Origin: Plakobranchus ocellatus
Taxonomy: Eukaryota; Mollusca; Gastropoda; Plakobranchidae
Length of the DNA: 41,618 bases
NCBI GenBank assembly: GCA_019648995.1
Contig: BLXT01007807.1
Span: 1,102,157 to 1,143,774, forward strand
Reading direction: 5' to 3'
Shown here: one piece after another, positions 1 through 10,257 of the stretch
Layout: every line of letters starts with the position of its first letter
Position numbering within the stretch: the first letter of the stretch is position 1
Notes under the pieces: model-generated
The model's database searches: none
Seen by the model: the letters and a program-made list of their open reading frames with translations, nothing else
What the model was told of the DNA's origin: nothing
Program-made: the position numbers and the translations under genes

Positions 1-214
1 TTGTTAAGTTACAAATGTTTCCAACAACATTATTAATAATATAATACTGTAAAATTGTTTCTTTTGTGATTGAAAAAAAAAAAGAGAGATAAAGCAAACA
101 TTATTCATTTTGAATGAGTTCTGAAAAGAAACAATATTCTTTTTATAAAGTTTTGAACAAGCACTTTTTTCATGACTAGTTCTCAAAACAAAAAAATTTT
201 ATTTTTGTTTTTAG

Positions 215-2998
215 AAACCGCCAGATCTGCAGGGTTTGATGTCGAGGGTGTTTGCCGAGGGCCTGGAGGGTTTGGTGCTCAAGGATGTGAATGTAAGTTA
301 CATTAACAAACACTTCACAGAACCACTTGAACTGAATCTTTAGTCGCCTTCATTGCAATATACCCAAAATACTAACAAAGAAGTTGCAGAAAGTTTAAGA
401 TAATTTTGCTAAAATTTTTTTTTGATGGAAGGAGTGGAATTATAAGATAAGGGCTTCTGATTGCCAAACTCCCTTTTTTTTTTTTTTTCCATCTTCAACT
501 GTTCTCAAAGATTTTGTTTTCCATATTTAGCAACAACCAATTTTGTATGGGCAGGAAGTCACAAATGTGTATCTGCTTCAGTGCCTTCACAGGGAAGTCA
601 CAAATCTGTATCTGCTTCAGTGCCTTCACAGGGAAGTCACAAATGTGTATCTGCTTCAGTGCCTTCACAGGAAAGTCACATATGTTGAATATGTTATGGT
701 TGATTCGTTTTATTTTCAAAACTCATCATTATGAAGTTAAAAAGATTCTTGACGTATGATACTTTCAAATCCATAAAGAGTATTTGGTTCAAGCTGAATG
801 CTTGCTTGATTGATTGATTGATTATTGGTATACCCAGTCCACCATTAAGTGATGATCTCCGGATTCAAGCTGATTGCAGTGTTCAAACCATTACAGTCTG
901 ATATTTAATGCCAAATTTGAGAAATTCTATTGTGGGTACGTCTACTTTTGAAATGGAGCCTAGATTAGGTTTTAGCACTGCATGTTCTGCTGAGAGGAAC
1001 CAGAGAGCTAAAAGGTTCATGTAGGAACAATGGATGTGTTTGACGTCCTGTGGGCACTTGAATATTTAATTTGTGAATAAAGATTCAAAAGATTCAAAGT
1101 CTGCGTAAGCTTTTAAAGTATTTTTATTTTTTTCGATGAGGAGAGGATTTCTTTTTTTATAAAAAATATATTTTGAAAATGATTTATTATGGACTCGTCA
1201 TTGTTGTGTTCTTGTATCAGAGCATCTATGAGCCAGGGAAGCGTCATTGGCTGAAAGTGAAGAAAGATTACCTGAACGAGGGAAGCATGGCAGACTCGGC
1301 AGATCTAGTAGTGCTCGGGGCTTACTATGGCACAGGGAATAAAGGTCTGTGTGAGATAATCACTGTAGCTCATTTGAAAACCTAGAAACAAAATGTTAGA
1401 AACTCTTATTTTGTTGCAGTAATAGTTTGTGCTTGAAAATGTTGCTGTGTAACTCAACTGTAGATATCACCTTGTCACAACATTTTCTCCACCAGTTTTC
1501 CAAAAAAATACTTTAGAAAGTACTCAAAAAAAGCTAGACTAGATTTTAACTTTTCTTGTGTATATCAATATTCTCTTTGTTTTTCCATGAAAGAAAAACG
1601 CGAGTGTAATAAACAATCTTAATAATTTATTGGAATATGATCTTTTTGATAAACTGCCAGGTGGCATGATGTCCATTTTCCTAATGGGCGTCCATGATCC
1701 AGCAACTGACCGCTGGGTGACAGTGTCCAAATGTGGCAGTGGCCTGGACGACAAGACGCTGGAGGCGCTCAACAAAGATCTGGATATGCGCAAGATAGGG
1801 AAAGACTTCACCAAGGTTTGATGCTGCAGGTTTCTTTGTTCCTAAATGGCATTTTGAATATAGAAGACACAGCCAGAGGAAATCAGATTCTCTAGGGAAA
1901 ATAAGATAGAAGTTATAGATTGATAAAATCTGAGGTTGATAACAAAAACTATAACTCCAACTCATCTTTGATTTTTTTTTTTCTATCTGAATATCTCTGC
2001 GAGCCACATAAATAAATTTTGTATCTTGTGATAGATGAAAAATGTTGCTGCTTCATTATGATGTTGACAATTGTGTAAGATGGTATTTTGACAAAAGACT
2101 TCTTTGCTAGGTTTGCAGCAATATATGGTCTTGTTTTGTACTCCTACGCTGTCAGACAAATGAATAATAGGTAATAGGTTTTTAAGATGTTAATGACTAT
2201 CTTTACTTGTCAGTGTTCAGCTATCAGTGTAACAAATATTCAACTCTTGGTGCAGAAGTTCAAATTGGGGAATTAGAGTTAGATGCTCTGCTGATCAAAA
2301 TAAAAGTAGTAAAAAATTTAGATTGTTTGAGCCAGTTGTAACAATGGGGATGTCATATAATGTTTGTGAAAAATAGAGTTTTCAGTTTAAATTGCTGTCT
2401 TAACAAATTTTGAACCTGTACATCATGGCAGGGAGTCTGTATCCAATATGTTAACCATTACAAGACTCACAGACCAGCAGTTTCAGGCAGTAGCAGTGGT
2501 TTAAAGTGCAGGAAATGCATCATGTGTCTCACTCTGACGGGTCTCAAGATAAAAAAAATCAATGCATATTTTTAGCCTTAGATCACCTTGTTGTGGACTG
2601 GCTACATCATACAATCATACAAAAACCAAACAGTCTTTTCATAAAAATTGTTTGAATTAATAGAAAAGGCAGTTGTTGTTTTTTTTTTGCTCCCTGTTTT
2701 CACTTTGTTTAGTTTTACTGAAATAAATTAAAGGTGCAAAATATCAAACAAGTTTTACTTGGTTCTCACATTTCAATTTTGATCTCAGGTCCCAAAATGG
2801 CTGCACATCAACAAACCTTTGACCCCAGACTTTGTCGTCGCTGACCCCAAAAACGCGCCAGTGTGGGAGATCATTGGTGCTGAGTTCAGCAAGGCAGAGA
2901 TCCATACAGCCGATGGCATCTCTATCCGATTTCCCAGAATTCAAAAGTTTAGAGATGACAAATCATGGCGAGATGCCACAAATTTGCCCAGGCTTAAG
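215..2998 (+). CDS. LIG3: LIG3 exons for nucleotidyltransferase motif IV/V and the OB-fold
   Basis: Four exons (215-292, 1221-1344, 1661-1815, 2789-2998) encode residues 1-189 of the visible part. Exon one carries EGLVLKD (motif IV, metal and nucleotide contact). Exon two carries [16 protein letters not shown] (motif V lysines) and ends after one base of a glycine codon. Exon three starts with the other two bases and gives [14 protein letters not shown], the start of the OB-fold. Exon four gives [13 protein letters not shown] and ISIRFPR, then [16 protein letters not shown]. All key motif residues look intact, so nothing suggests a pseudogene. Introns are 928, 316 and 973 bp. Confidence 0.93.
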
Positions 2999-5900
2999 GT
3001 GAGAGACCATGTCCAGCATAATCAACAGATTTAAAAAAGAGGTCTTGTCTAGCTTGCTCGAGGAAAAGATCCTGTCAATCTTGATTAAGGAAGAGATCCT
3101 GGACAGGGAGGAGAGAACACTAATGTGTGGTGGGCTGGGTATACCAACAATCAATCAATCAATCAATCTTTCCAGAATAAAAGGGGACAGAAAGTGACTT
3201 TTGCAACAGATTTCTTGATTTTTGTTGTACTTTCAATAGACTTCTGATGACCTAATATCCTTAGGTGATTAAAGACTGCACCAATTTATCCATTGCATTG
3301 TTTCGGTATAATAAAACAACAGTGGCTCAGAACATTCCAGAAGTCTAAGATCTACTGAAAAGATCGGTATATGCCAGTTTGACTAAAGTGAATTCTGTTG
3401 TATTTGCAGCAGGTCGTCGTTGACTTTATAGAAGCTTGCAGAAGGTCACATGCAGCAAAGGCCACCATTGCCCTAGATGAATGATTATCTGATGATGGAA
3501 AGAAATATTGTAAAAGAAAACTACCACCAACTTAAACTTATAAAAACAAATGAAACAACACAGAGTAAACGGAAAAGCGTTTCGCCATGAGGCTTTATCA
3601 AAAAAAAAAATGACTAACACAAATAATCTACCATAGAAACATACTAAGGAAACGAGCCTGATATAAAATATAACCTTAACATTTTGTTTTTATAAGTTTA
3701 AGTTGGTGGTTGTTTTCTTTTACAATATTTATTTCCTTGCCTTCTACCACCATTGCATCTTCAAGATCCTTAAACTTATTTATCTGTTTCTGGGAGTGCG
3801 GTATTTGTATACATTTTTTACTTCTTATGATGGAAAGAAAAGGATGTTTATATGCTTTTAAATAAAAAGTTTATGTCCAGAAATCTTTGTCAGCGTTTTT
3901 TGTTTTTTAATTTTAAATCATATATTTTCAGACTCTGTTTAAAAAGTCAAAAGAGAAGGCTGATCTCGACATGAAGAGAGCTTTGGCAGGTGATGATGAT
4001 GATGACCGTGATGGGAGTGATGAAAATAATGGTTTTGATGATGATGACGAAGCTGGTGGAGATGTGAAGCAAGAGAATGGTCAGGCAGGCACATCAGGGA
4101 CCAGAACTTCCCACAAAACTGCCCTGAAAAGGGAGGCCAATGCACGAAATGAAGAGGGAGGGTCTCCAAAGAAAAAGGTTGGAGAGTTAAAAGTTATATT
4201 TGTTTCTTATGTATGTTTGTATAAATAGAGGTAATGGAAAAATTACATTTTGCAGAAAAAAGACTGGCCAAGAGAACAATAGTTATTGGCTCGACCTTGG
4301 AATCTAAAGTAGCTTTCCTTCCTCTTTTTTCTGCCCCTCATCTCTGGTGTGTCTTGATATGAATAAGCAGAATATTTGTGTTGTATTTAAGGAAAAGGTC
4401 CATATTTTGCCAGACGTAAAAATGGATTAAAAATTTTCTGAAATTGTATTCAACGCTGAATAGCCTAGTTTTGGAATTGTGAAGATAATATCTTCAGTAA
4501 TTTTGAAAGATGACTTATTTTTAATAACACGATGGGAAACCAAAGTTCTGATAAAATCAGCTTTAAAGTTTCAGATCTTTATTCAGAATGTGCAAAAGTG
4601 ATACTAAAAGCTGTATTGTAAACAGGCAACACAATCAGAGCCATGCGAAAAAAAAAAACAAAAACAATTTGCATATTTTATTTAAAGACTTATTACTTCT
4701 TATTGCAGAGCAAAGCAGACTGCAAATACGGTACGTCATGCTATCAGAAAAATCCAGACCACATCCAAAACTTTAATCATTCTGCAAGGCCAGGAACCTC
4801 ATCATCATCATCAGCGGCAGCAGCCACGTCTAAAAAGGCAGCACCTTCATCTTCAGACTCTCCTTCAATATCTTCTTTGTCAGTAAGTTTGGGGGGGAAC
4901 TTTGATCTGATGTAAGCACATTTGTGTGCACTTTTCTTTGCAATAGGATTTTGTATTCAGATTTATTATCATTGTTACAAATCGTTTTCTGCTCTAAACT
5001 TGTTTTTTTATGCCTCATGTTTTAAACTCTTCTTCCTAATTCCTATTGATACTTTTACTGTGATTAATTTCATCTTTTTTTTTTTTGACATTCCAAAACT
5101 AAGAGGCCAACATTGCTTCACTATTTTTTTATTTTTTTTTTATTTCAACTGCTCTTTCTAAAATTTTCTTAAATTTGAATGATTTATTTCTTTTGTTCTT
5201 TTGTTTCAAATCTATCTCGCAGTCTTCTAAAATATTCAGTTTTCCTCTATTATTATCATTCATACACATTGTTATTATTATCATCGTCATCAAATGCCTT
5301 ACAAGTTAACACTGATGAAAAAAACTTTGTAAGTACTTGTCAAGTTTAGTGCCTGTCAGCCTATGCATCTTTTCATTTTTTTTAATTGAACATCTTTTTT
5401 CCATTGCCTTCCTCCAACCACCTTTCTCTCCAACCTGCAAATCCATCTATACAAATTTGTGCTCGCATCTTACCTGGCCTGACGGGCAAAAGAAAGCCTG
5501 ATATAACTTTCTAGTGGACAAACAAAGCTCATCTCTCTATTCTCATTTTTCCTCACCCTTCCCAGAGTTCCCTTCCCCAAACATTCCATGGCTGCCGCAT
5601 CCTGCTGCCCCCCTCGCTCGACAGCTACCGTCAGTTGAAACGCTACATCTTAGCTTTTGACGGAGATGTTTTACACCCGTACCAGGCTGGGCAAGCCACT
5701 CACTGCATTGTGGATGAGAAGGAGAACAGCCACAAGGGAGACTCGGTAACACTGAACTCCATTTTTCTGTCTCAAGCTTTTTTTATTCTTTGATTGCTGT
5801 TCTGTTGTTTGGCAAAGTTGCCATGAAATCTGCAATAACAGTTCTCTTGTGGGGATTGTGAGCCTGCCAATAGCATCTGGTTGATATATCTGGAATTGGT

Positions 5901-7272
5901 TGCTTTTTTCAAATCCTTTCCCGTATTTTTTTTTTAAATCCCAAAGTTTGCCCATTTGCTAGTTCAAATCATAGAAAAACTAATATGAAATACAAATGCT
6001 ACCATTTTTTTGGGGGGGGGGGACATCTCATTTTGAAAAATTTTGTTCAGAAAATTGTTTGTGCAATAATTGTTTCAATAAATTTTTTTGTTTGATACAT
6101 ATATTAACCCTATCCATACATGTGGGGTAATTTTGTTACCCCAAGGCTTGTTTTTAATTTTTTTAAAATACTTAAAATGGGAATTTTTCTTTCAGCTTTT
6201 AAGTATTCCTCAAAAATTCAATTTGATTTATGATTACATAATAATGATTGACAGAAAATCAATATTGAACTGACCTGAGGTCATTTCCAAAACCCTCCAT
6301 TATTTTTTTCACTATGTAAAGTATGGGGTGATTTTGTTACCCCCGACATACAGATAGGTATATAGCGATTTTTTTTACTACACAGTATAGGGGCACGCAG
6401 TTACCCCACACGCACGGATAAGACTATATTGCTATTAAAATGTGGGGGCACTGAGTTACCCCCGACATAAGGATTCGACAATAAAACACCTCGTACGGAT
6501 AGGGTAACTTTATGAGCACAAAGGGACGGTGGTAGTGTCAAGAAGCTGAGACCACAAGATGGCCAGCACCCTCCATCTGTACTGACAGTGCTTTCTTGGC
6601 GCTCTTTAAAATTCAGACTAACTGTGGAAAATTAGTATCAGCGTTAAACTGATCTTCACGTTTTGTATCAGATTCTAGTATTGTACTGAGGGTAGGAAGT
6701 ATAAGAGGCTGTTGAGAAATTGAAATGAGGGCAAAACTATGTTTCGAGACATAAGATGTTGCATGTAATATTTTTTAGAAAAAAAACTTTAAGTTCCTTT
6801 TTGTTTGCTTTATTAAAAATATTTTTTCTCCTCATAGCACGCAAAAAAATCCTATAGTTTGGCTGAGTATCGACACGGCTCTGTTCAGTTTTCCAATCTT
6901 GCAAAGATCATGGCAAGAAGTGTCAGACTGTTTAGAAGTTTTAAAATGTTCAAATGCAACTCATTACTCAATTGGGCTGATCATGAGACTTAGGAGGGAC
7001 AAAAAAAGAGTTTGAATTACAGAAATAGCTAGTTATCAATTAGTTTAGCAACAAATTAATTATCCTTCATAATTATACTCTTTTCTGGACACATAATCAT
7101 TTTTTGTCCAAAAAAATAGACATATGATTTCGCTCCTCAACTTTGACTTTTCTTCTGTTTTCAGGACACCAGCGAATCCAGCTCTTCTGTTCCCAGGATA
7201 AAACCAGCCTGGCTGTGGTCGTGCATCAAACAGAACAGGCTTCTCCCAATGGGCCCGTTCAAAGTGTCATAG
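215..7272 (+). CDS. LIG3: DNA ligase III, C-terminal half (8 exons, 5' end outside window)
   Basis: ATP-dependent DNA ligase that seals nicks in base-excision and single-strand-break repair, normally with XRCC1, and in vertebrates also in mitochondria. Coding exons with GT-AG borders and matching phases are 215-292, 1221-1344, 1661-1815, 2789-2998, 3932-4177, 4709-4882, 5566-5745 and 7165-7272, giving 424 residues to a TAG stop. Seen: motif [12 protein letters not shown], motif V with WLKVKKDYL, the stretch [10 protein letters not shown], motif VI region ISIRFPR, then a low-complexity linker, a zinc finger and a BRCT domain. Exon order and residues follow vertebrate LIG3 closely, including [20 protein letters not shown]. 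The adenylated lysine (motif I), the DNA-binding domain and the usual N-terminal PARP-like finger would lie upstream. What is odd is a PBZ-type finger between the OB-fold and BRCT, which human LIG3 lacks. The assignment is near certain; only the 5' part is missing. Confidence 0.96.
553..684 (+). repeat. 39-bp minisatellite (about 3.4 copies) in a LIG3 intron
   Basis: Units at 553-591, 592-630 and 631-669, plus a 15-bp partial copy at 670-684, share the core AAGTCACAAATGTGTATCTG. Units two and three differ at one visible site (ATCTG versus ATGTG). Because 39 is a multiple of three and the unit lacks stops, short ORFs run through it on both strands; these are not genes. Confidence 0.95.
805..843 (+). 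repeat. (GATT)n-tailed interspersed repeat, copy 1
   Basis: Four GATT units are followed by ATTGGTATACCCAGTCCACC. The reverse complement of nearly the same block is at 3128-3167 in another LIG3 intron. A shared unique core beside a simple tail suggests an old SINE or similar element. Confidence 0.6.
3128..3167 (-). repeat. (GATT)n-tailed interspersed repeat, copy 2 (inverted)
   Basis: GGTGGGCTGGGTATACCAAC followed by (AATC)n is the reverse complement of the block at 805-843. The upstream side also shows weak similarity to the first copy's downstream flank, so the element probably extends beyond the core. Confidence 0.6.
3497..3736. mobile_element. MITE-like hairpin element with about 50-bp terminal inverted repeats
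   Basis: The left arm 3497-3550 contains ATTGTAAAAGAAAACTACCA and CCAACTTAAACTTATAAAAA; the right arm 3684-3736 carries the reverse complement with few mismatches. The inner part holds AACAACACAGAGTAAACG and TTTCGCCATGAGGCTTTATC. Related sequence recurs at about 26489-26600 and 27222-27400. No ORF; non-autonomous. Confidence 0.75.
3932..4177 (+). CDS. LIG3: LIG3 exon: acidic Asp-rich and basic linker
   Basis: This 82-codon phase 0-0 exon begins [17 protein letters not shown], matching the ELYQLSKEKAD region that follows the OB-fold in vertebrate LIG3. It continues into Asp-rich runs encoded by GATGATGAT repeats, then Gly/Ser/Thr and Lys/Arg-rich sequence ending SPKKK, a possible nuclear-localisation patch. 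The donor is AAG|GTTGGA. Reading into the intron would add about 16 residues before a stop at about 4226. The linker is poorly conserved between phyla, which is expected for a flexible tether. Confidence 0.85.
4709..4882 (+). CDS. LIG3: LIG3 exon encoding a PBZ-type C2H2 zinc finger and Ser/Ala-rich tail
   Basis: This 58-codon phase 0-0 exon opens [18 protein letters not shown] and continues IQNFNH. The spacing C-x5-C-x6-H-x5-H and the signature CxYGxxCYxxNxxH fit the PBZ (poly(ADP-ribose)-binding zinc finger) consensus known from APLF and CHFR. The Arg usual after the Cys-Tyr pair is Gln, and the Pro usual after the last His is Ser. The rest is Ser, Ala and Lys-rich and partly encoded by TCATCATCA repeats. 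The exon is in phase with both neighbours. Known PBZ fingers bind poly(ADP-ribose); the inferred role is recruiting the ligase to PARP-marked breaks. Confidence 0.85.
5566..7272 (+). CDS. LIG3: LIG3 C-terminal BRCT domain (two exons)
   Basis: Exons 5566-5745 and 7165-7272 join in phase 0. The first gives [19 protein letters not shown] and [20 protein letters not shown], then HCIVDEKE, matching the beta1-alpha1-beta2-beta3 part of the LIG3 BRCT. The second gives [19 protein letters not shown] with the conserved BRCT Trp and ends in TAG at 7270-7272. In vertebrates this domain dimerises with the XRCC1 BRCT II. The intervening 1419-bp intron contains a TTAA-flanked MITE. Confidence 0.93.
6104..6507. 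mobile_element. TTAA-flanked MITE, piggyBac-like, in the last LIG3 intron
   Basis: The left end reads TTAACCCTATCCATACATG and the right end GTACGGATAGGGTAA, an imperfect inverted repeat with TTAA on the left and a one-base-eroded copy on the right. TTAA targets and CCCT termini are known for piggyBac elements. Inside are four degenerate hairpins of the type GGGGTAA...TTACCCC (near 6124, 6327, 6387 and 6444), three of them followed by a copy resembling the terminal ACGGATAGG motif. There is no transposase ORF. Confidence 0.7.
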
Positions 7273-7434
7273 ACTTATAAGGAACTTGTTAGGTTTTTCA
7301 CTCTGTGTATTAATTTATCCTAGTGTGTTTATGAAGCTAGTTATGTGTAGATAGCAATAGGAAGGGATGATTCCAAAGCGGAATTTATTTGGACAAATTT
7401 AGACAAAACTGGTTTAAAAATGTGCTTCAATAAA
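7273..7434 (+). terminator. LIG3: LIG3 3' UTR with candidate poly(A) signal
   Basis: After the LIG3 stop an AATAAA lies at 7429-7434, giving a 3' UTR of roughly 180 nt. Further AATAAA hexamers at 8011-8016 and 8497-8502 could give longer transcripts; the 8011 site is followed by a GT-rich stretch typical of a downstream element. Which one is used cannot be told from sequence. Confidence 0.4.
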
Positions 7435-8827
7435 ATTTACAAAACAAACATGACAGTAAGTAAACTCACACAAGCCATGCATACAACGGAGCACAAAGCT
7501 TAAGTTCAAAACAAAAATACAAAAAAACGAAACAAAGAAGACAGATTTAACACACTTTGCATTACAAATGGGATCCTTCTCCACACACATTCTGATAGAT
7601 ATTCACTGCTGAGCGACTGCAATTTTTTGACTCATATCATGAGATTTGCATGTAGTTGCCAACATTTTAAACTACAAAAACTTGTGTGCTTAAGGAGTTG
7701 GACCTTGCAGATTATATTGAAAGAGAAAGGTATTCATTGTTTGTATACTCTCTTCAAAGACTTTTTCTTTTAATTCATTGTTTATTCACTGGCACAGAAT
7801 GAATAAATTTCTATCAGGTAATCAATAGTGCAAGAATATATATAGACATAATGTATGCATGTATATATTTTTGTGTGTGTGTTGAATAAAAACAGTTGTG
7901 CAATGAGGACAGCAAGTAGTTTGGGTAAAATATTTTTGAGTAAGATGTTATATAAAATATTCATAGATCAATGGATGAAATTTAGTTGGCCATGATTGAT
8001 GTTGTAAATCAATAAATGTATTCGATACTCATGTCTTACGGAAAGGCACCTTGATGACAAAGAACCAAGCTCTTTTGTTTTCCTTTTGATTTTGTGTTCT
8101 GTTGTATGTGAACTGTGTCAAGATTATGTTGCATCTGTCAATATTGTTTGACACATATGGTCAAGGGTGCCTTTTTTTATTTTCCATGTTTCCATGCTGA
8201 GTGTTTTTTGTCACATCTACATCAGCTGTTATGTTGTAGTATGAAACTAGCATGATTCATTAAAGTAATGTTTCTACTAGTGTAGTACCAGTGGCAATAT
8301 CAGCAGTTTCCAAATTCTTTCTTAATTTTAAACTACCCTAGATTTATCATACCTAGACGATAACTTTTACCTCTTTTCCACTGTAGGAAAAAAAATGAAA
8401 GAGGAAAAATTATTGACTTCATTTATTGGTTTGTTTTTTTTATGCATGCTTGTTGTCTTTTTTTTTACCTTATTTTTATTATATGACTATGAACCAAATA
8501 AAAACTATACACTTACAAAAAAAGATTTTACTTTGCCTTATTCATTATTTTGTTGATGATATAATTTTTTAAAATCATCAGACTATGCAAAACCTCATTA
8601 AACTTGTCTCCCTTTTGTGATTAGTCAGTATTGCTATGTCTCCATATGAGATCGTTTGAACTTAGGGGATATTAAAATTGTGCCCCGTGAGATGGGACTC
8701 TATTCTCTCACATTTACAGGCCTAATAAATGTACCACGACTTTTAACTTGTAACATGTATCCGCAACAGAAAAAGTCAGTTGGAGTTGTGGCAGCAATAG
8801 TATGTAAAGGACTTATGTAATGATCAA

Positions 8828-8992
8828 TACTAGTAGTAGTAGCAGTTGTAGCAGCAGCAGCAATAACACAAATCTTAATAGTAATAATAGCAGCAGTAGT
8901 AGTAGCAGCAGTGAAGAAGTAGTACCAAATTTTGTACTATTACCACTATTACTGCAACTGTTGCTGGTGCTTCTTTATTACTACTACTAATT
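8828..8992. repeat. Imperfect AGT/AGC triplet tract with inverted second half
   Basis: The first half is rich in AGT, AGC and AAT triplets. It is followed by TAGTACCAAATTTTGTACTA, whose six-base arms pair, and then by ATT/ACT/GCT triplets that largely mirror the first half. A long imperfect hairpin is possible. Confidence 0.65.
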
Positions 8993-9850
8993 AAAGCAAT
9001 AGTAAGTTCATGTAAATTTCACAACAAAAAAAAACTGTCAGTTGAGAGAAAGAGTTAATTTGAAAAAAGAAAAAGTATTAAAAACTGCCCGGCTTTCTGT
9101 TCCATTATGTTTCCTTTATTATCAAAGTTTTCTTGTTTGTATCTATCATAATTACTTGTGTGAGATAACATTTATATAATAACATCCATCGGTTGATAGC
9201 CATTCTCCAGTCAGCCCAGCAGCGAGTCCAAGGTCACGAGTATGTTACAGAACTAAAAACTCTGACTATTCTTCAGTCCTGCTTGCGTGTTTAGCCCCAG
9301 CCAGCCTGCTTCTCTGTTTATTCGGTAATGGGCAAACGAACTCCGTACGCGATGTTTAACTTTGCCTCTTTGTAATAGGCACATAAACTAGTGAGGAAAA
9401 AAGTAGAGGCAGCAGGAAAGTAGTTGTTTTGTTGTTTTTTTTTTTTTCACTACAGAAGCATGTTGGGAATGTCATGGGCAGAGGAAGAAAATATACAAAC
9501 AAATGTTTGTTTAAAAAATGACTTCAAATTTGTAGCAACACTTAGGAAACAAATGCCTTCATGAAGGCCTTGATGGGCCTCTACCTGTTTAGATGTGAGG
9601 ATTGTGGGACGATGGGATAGAAATAGGCAGACGGTGACATTCCTAGGAAGTTTGAATTCTCGCACAAAAGGCTGCGTCGTTTATGAGTTTCTCTAGAGAC
9701 ATAGCAAAGCAAAAAAATGTGTTGGGGTAGGATTGGGGTGCTATGCTTGTGCCTATAATTATGTAAGTTTCGTCACCGACCTTGCACTTGAAGAAGGAGA
9801 AGGGGAAAATGTTTTGGAATTCATATTGGGGAAAGATGTTGGTTGGTTTT

Positions 9851-9860
9851 TTTATTTATT
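9851..9860 (-). terminator. Candidate poly(A) signals for the 14328-10258 gene
   Basis: TTTATTTATT on the + strand reads as two overlapping AATAAA hexamers on the minus strand, about 400 nt past the stop codon of the tail-anchored protein gene. Placement is plausible; usage is unproven. Confidence 0.3.
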
Positions 9861-10257
9861 CTGTACGACATTAGCAAAAAAAATTCAGTGGTTTGATTCA
9901 GTTACTTGTCTTATACAGTCATGACCTTTCACCTATTACTTCCATTACTGATCTTCAAGATATTAATGATACAAAAAAAAAACATCTAAAAATCATAAAT
10001 AAAAAACAAAACAAAAAAAAAAACCAGCTAAGATGTATATTACCCCATGCATGTTCTCATCCAGATAGATAGATCTACACTATGTACTTAGTTACAAAAA
10101 TACAAGCAGGGGAATAAGTACAACCTAATCCCTTGGATCTCGCAAAACAGTGAGAGAGACGTCCGCGATGGTGTTCCAGGTAGCATAAAGAGTTGACAAA
10201 GAAAGTAGGGGAAAAGTATGATACACATATACTTCGAAAAGTAGTTTTCAGGTAGCC

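Larger units (their letters stand above)
7435..10257. other. Convergent intergenic region between LIG3 and the minus-strand gene
   Basis: No coding exon was recognised. The stretch is AT-rich with homopolymer runs, several AATAAA motifs for LIG3, an imperfect triplet-repeat tract (8828-8992) and, near 9851-9860, minus-strand AATAAA hexamers that could end the 14328-10258 transcript. Short ORFs such as the one at 9733-9924 have no recognisable features. Confidence 0.5.

Noticed and set aside
553-684. CRISPR array
   Set aside because: Units are contiguous without unique spacers, and the DNA is clearly eukaryotic.
461-759. Overlapping ORFs on both strands with repeated peptide units
   Set aside because: They come from the 39-bp minisatellite, whose length is a multiple of three.
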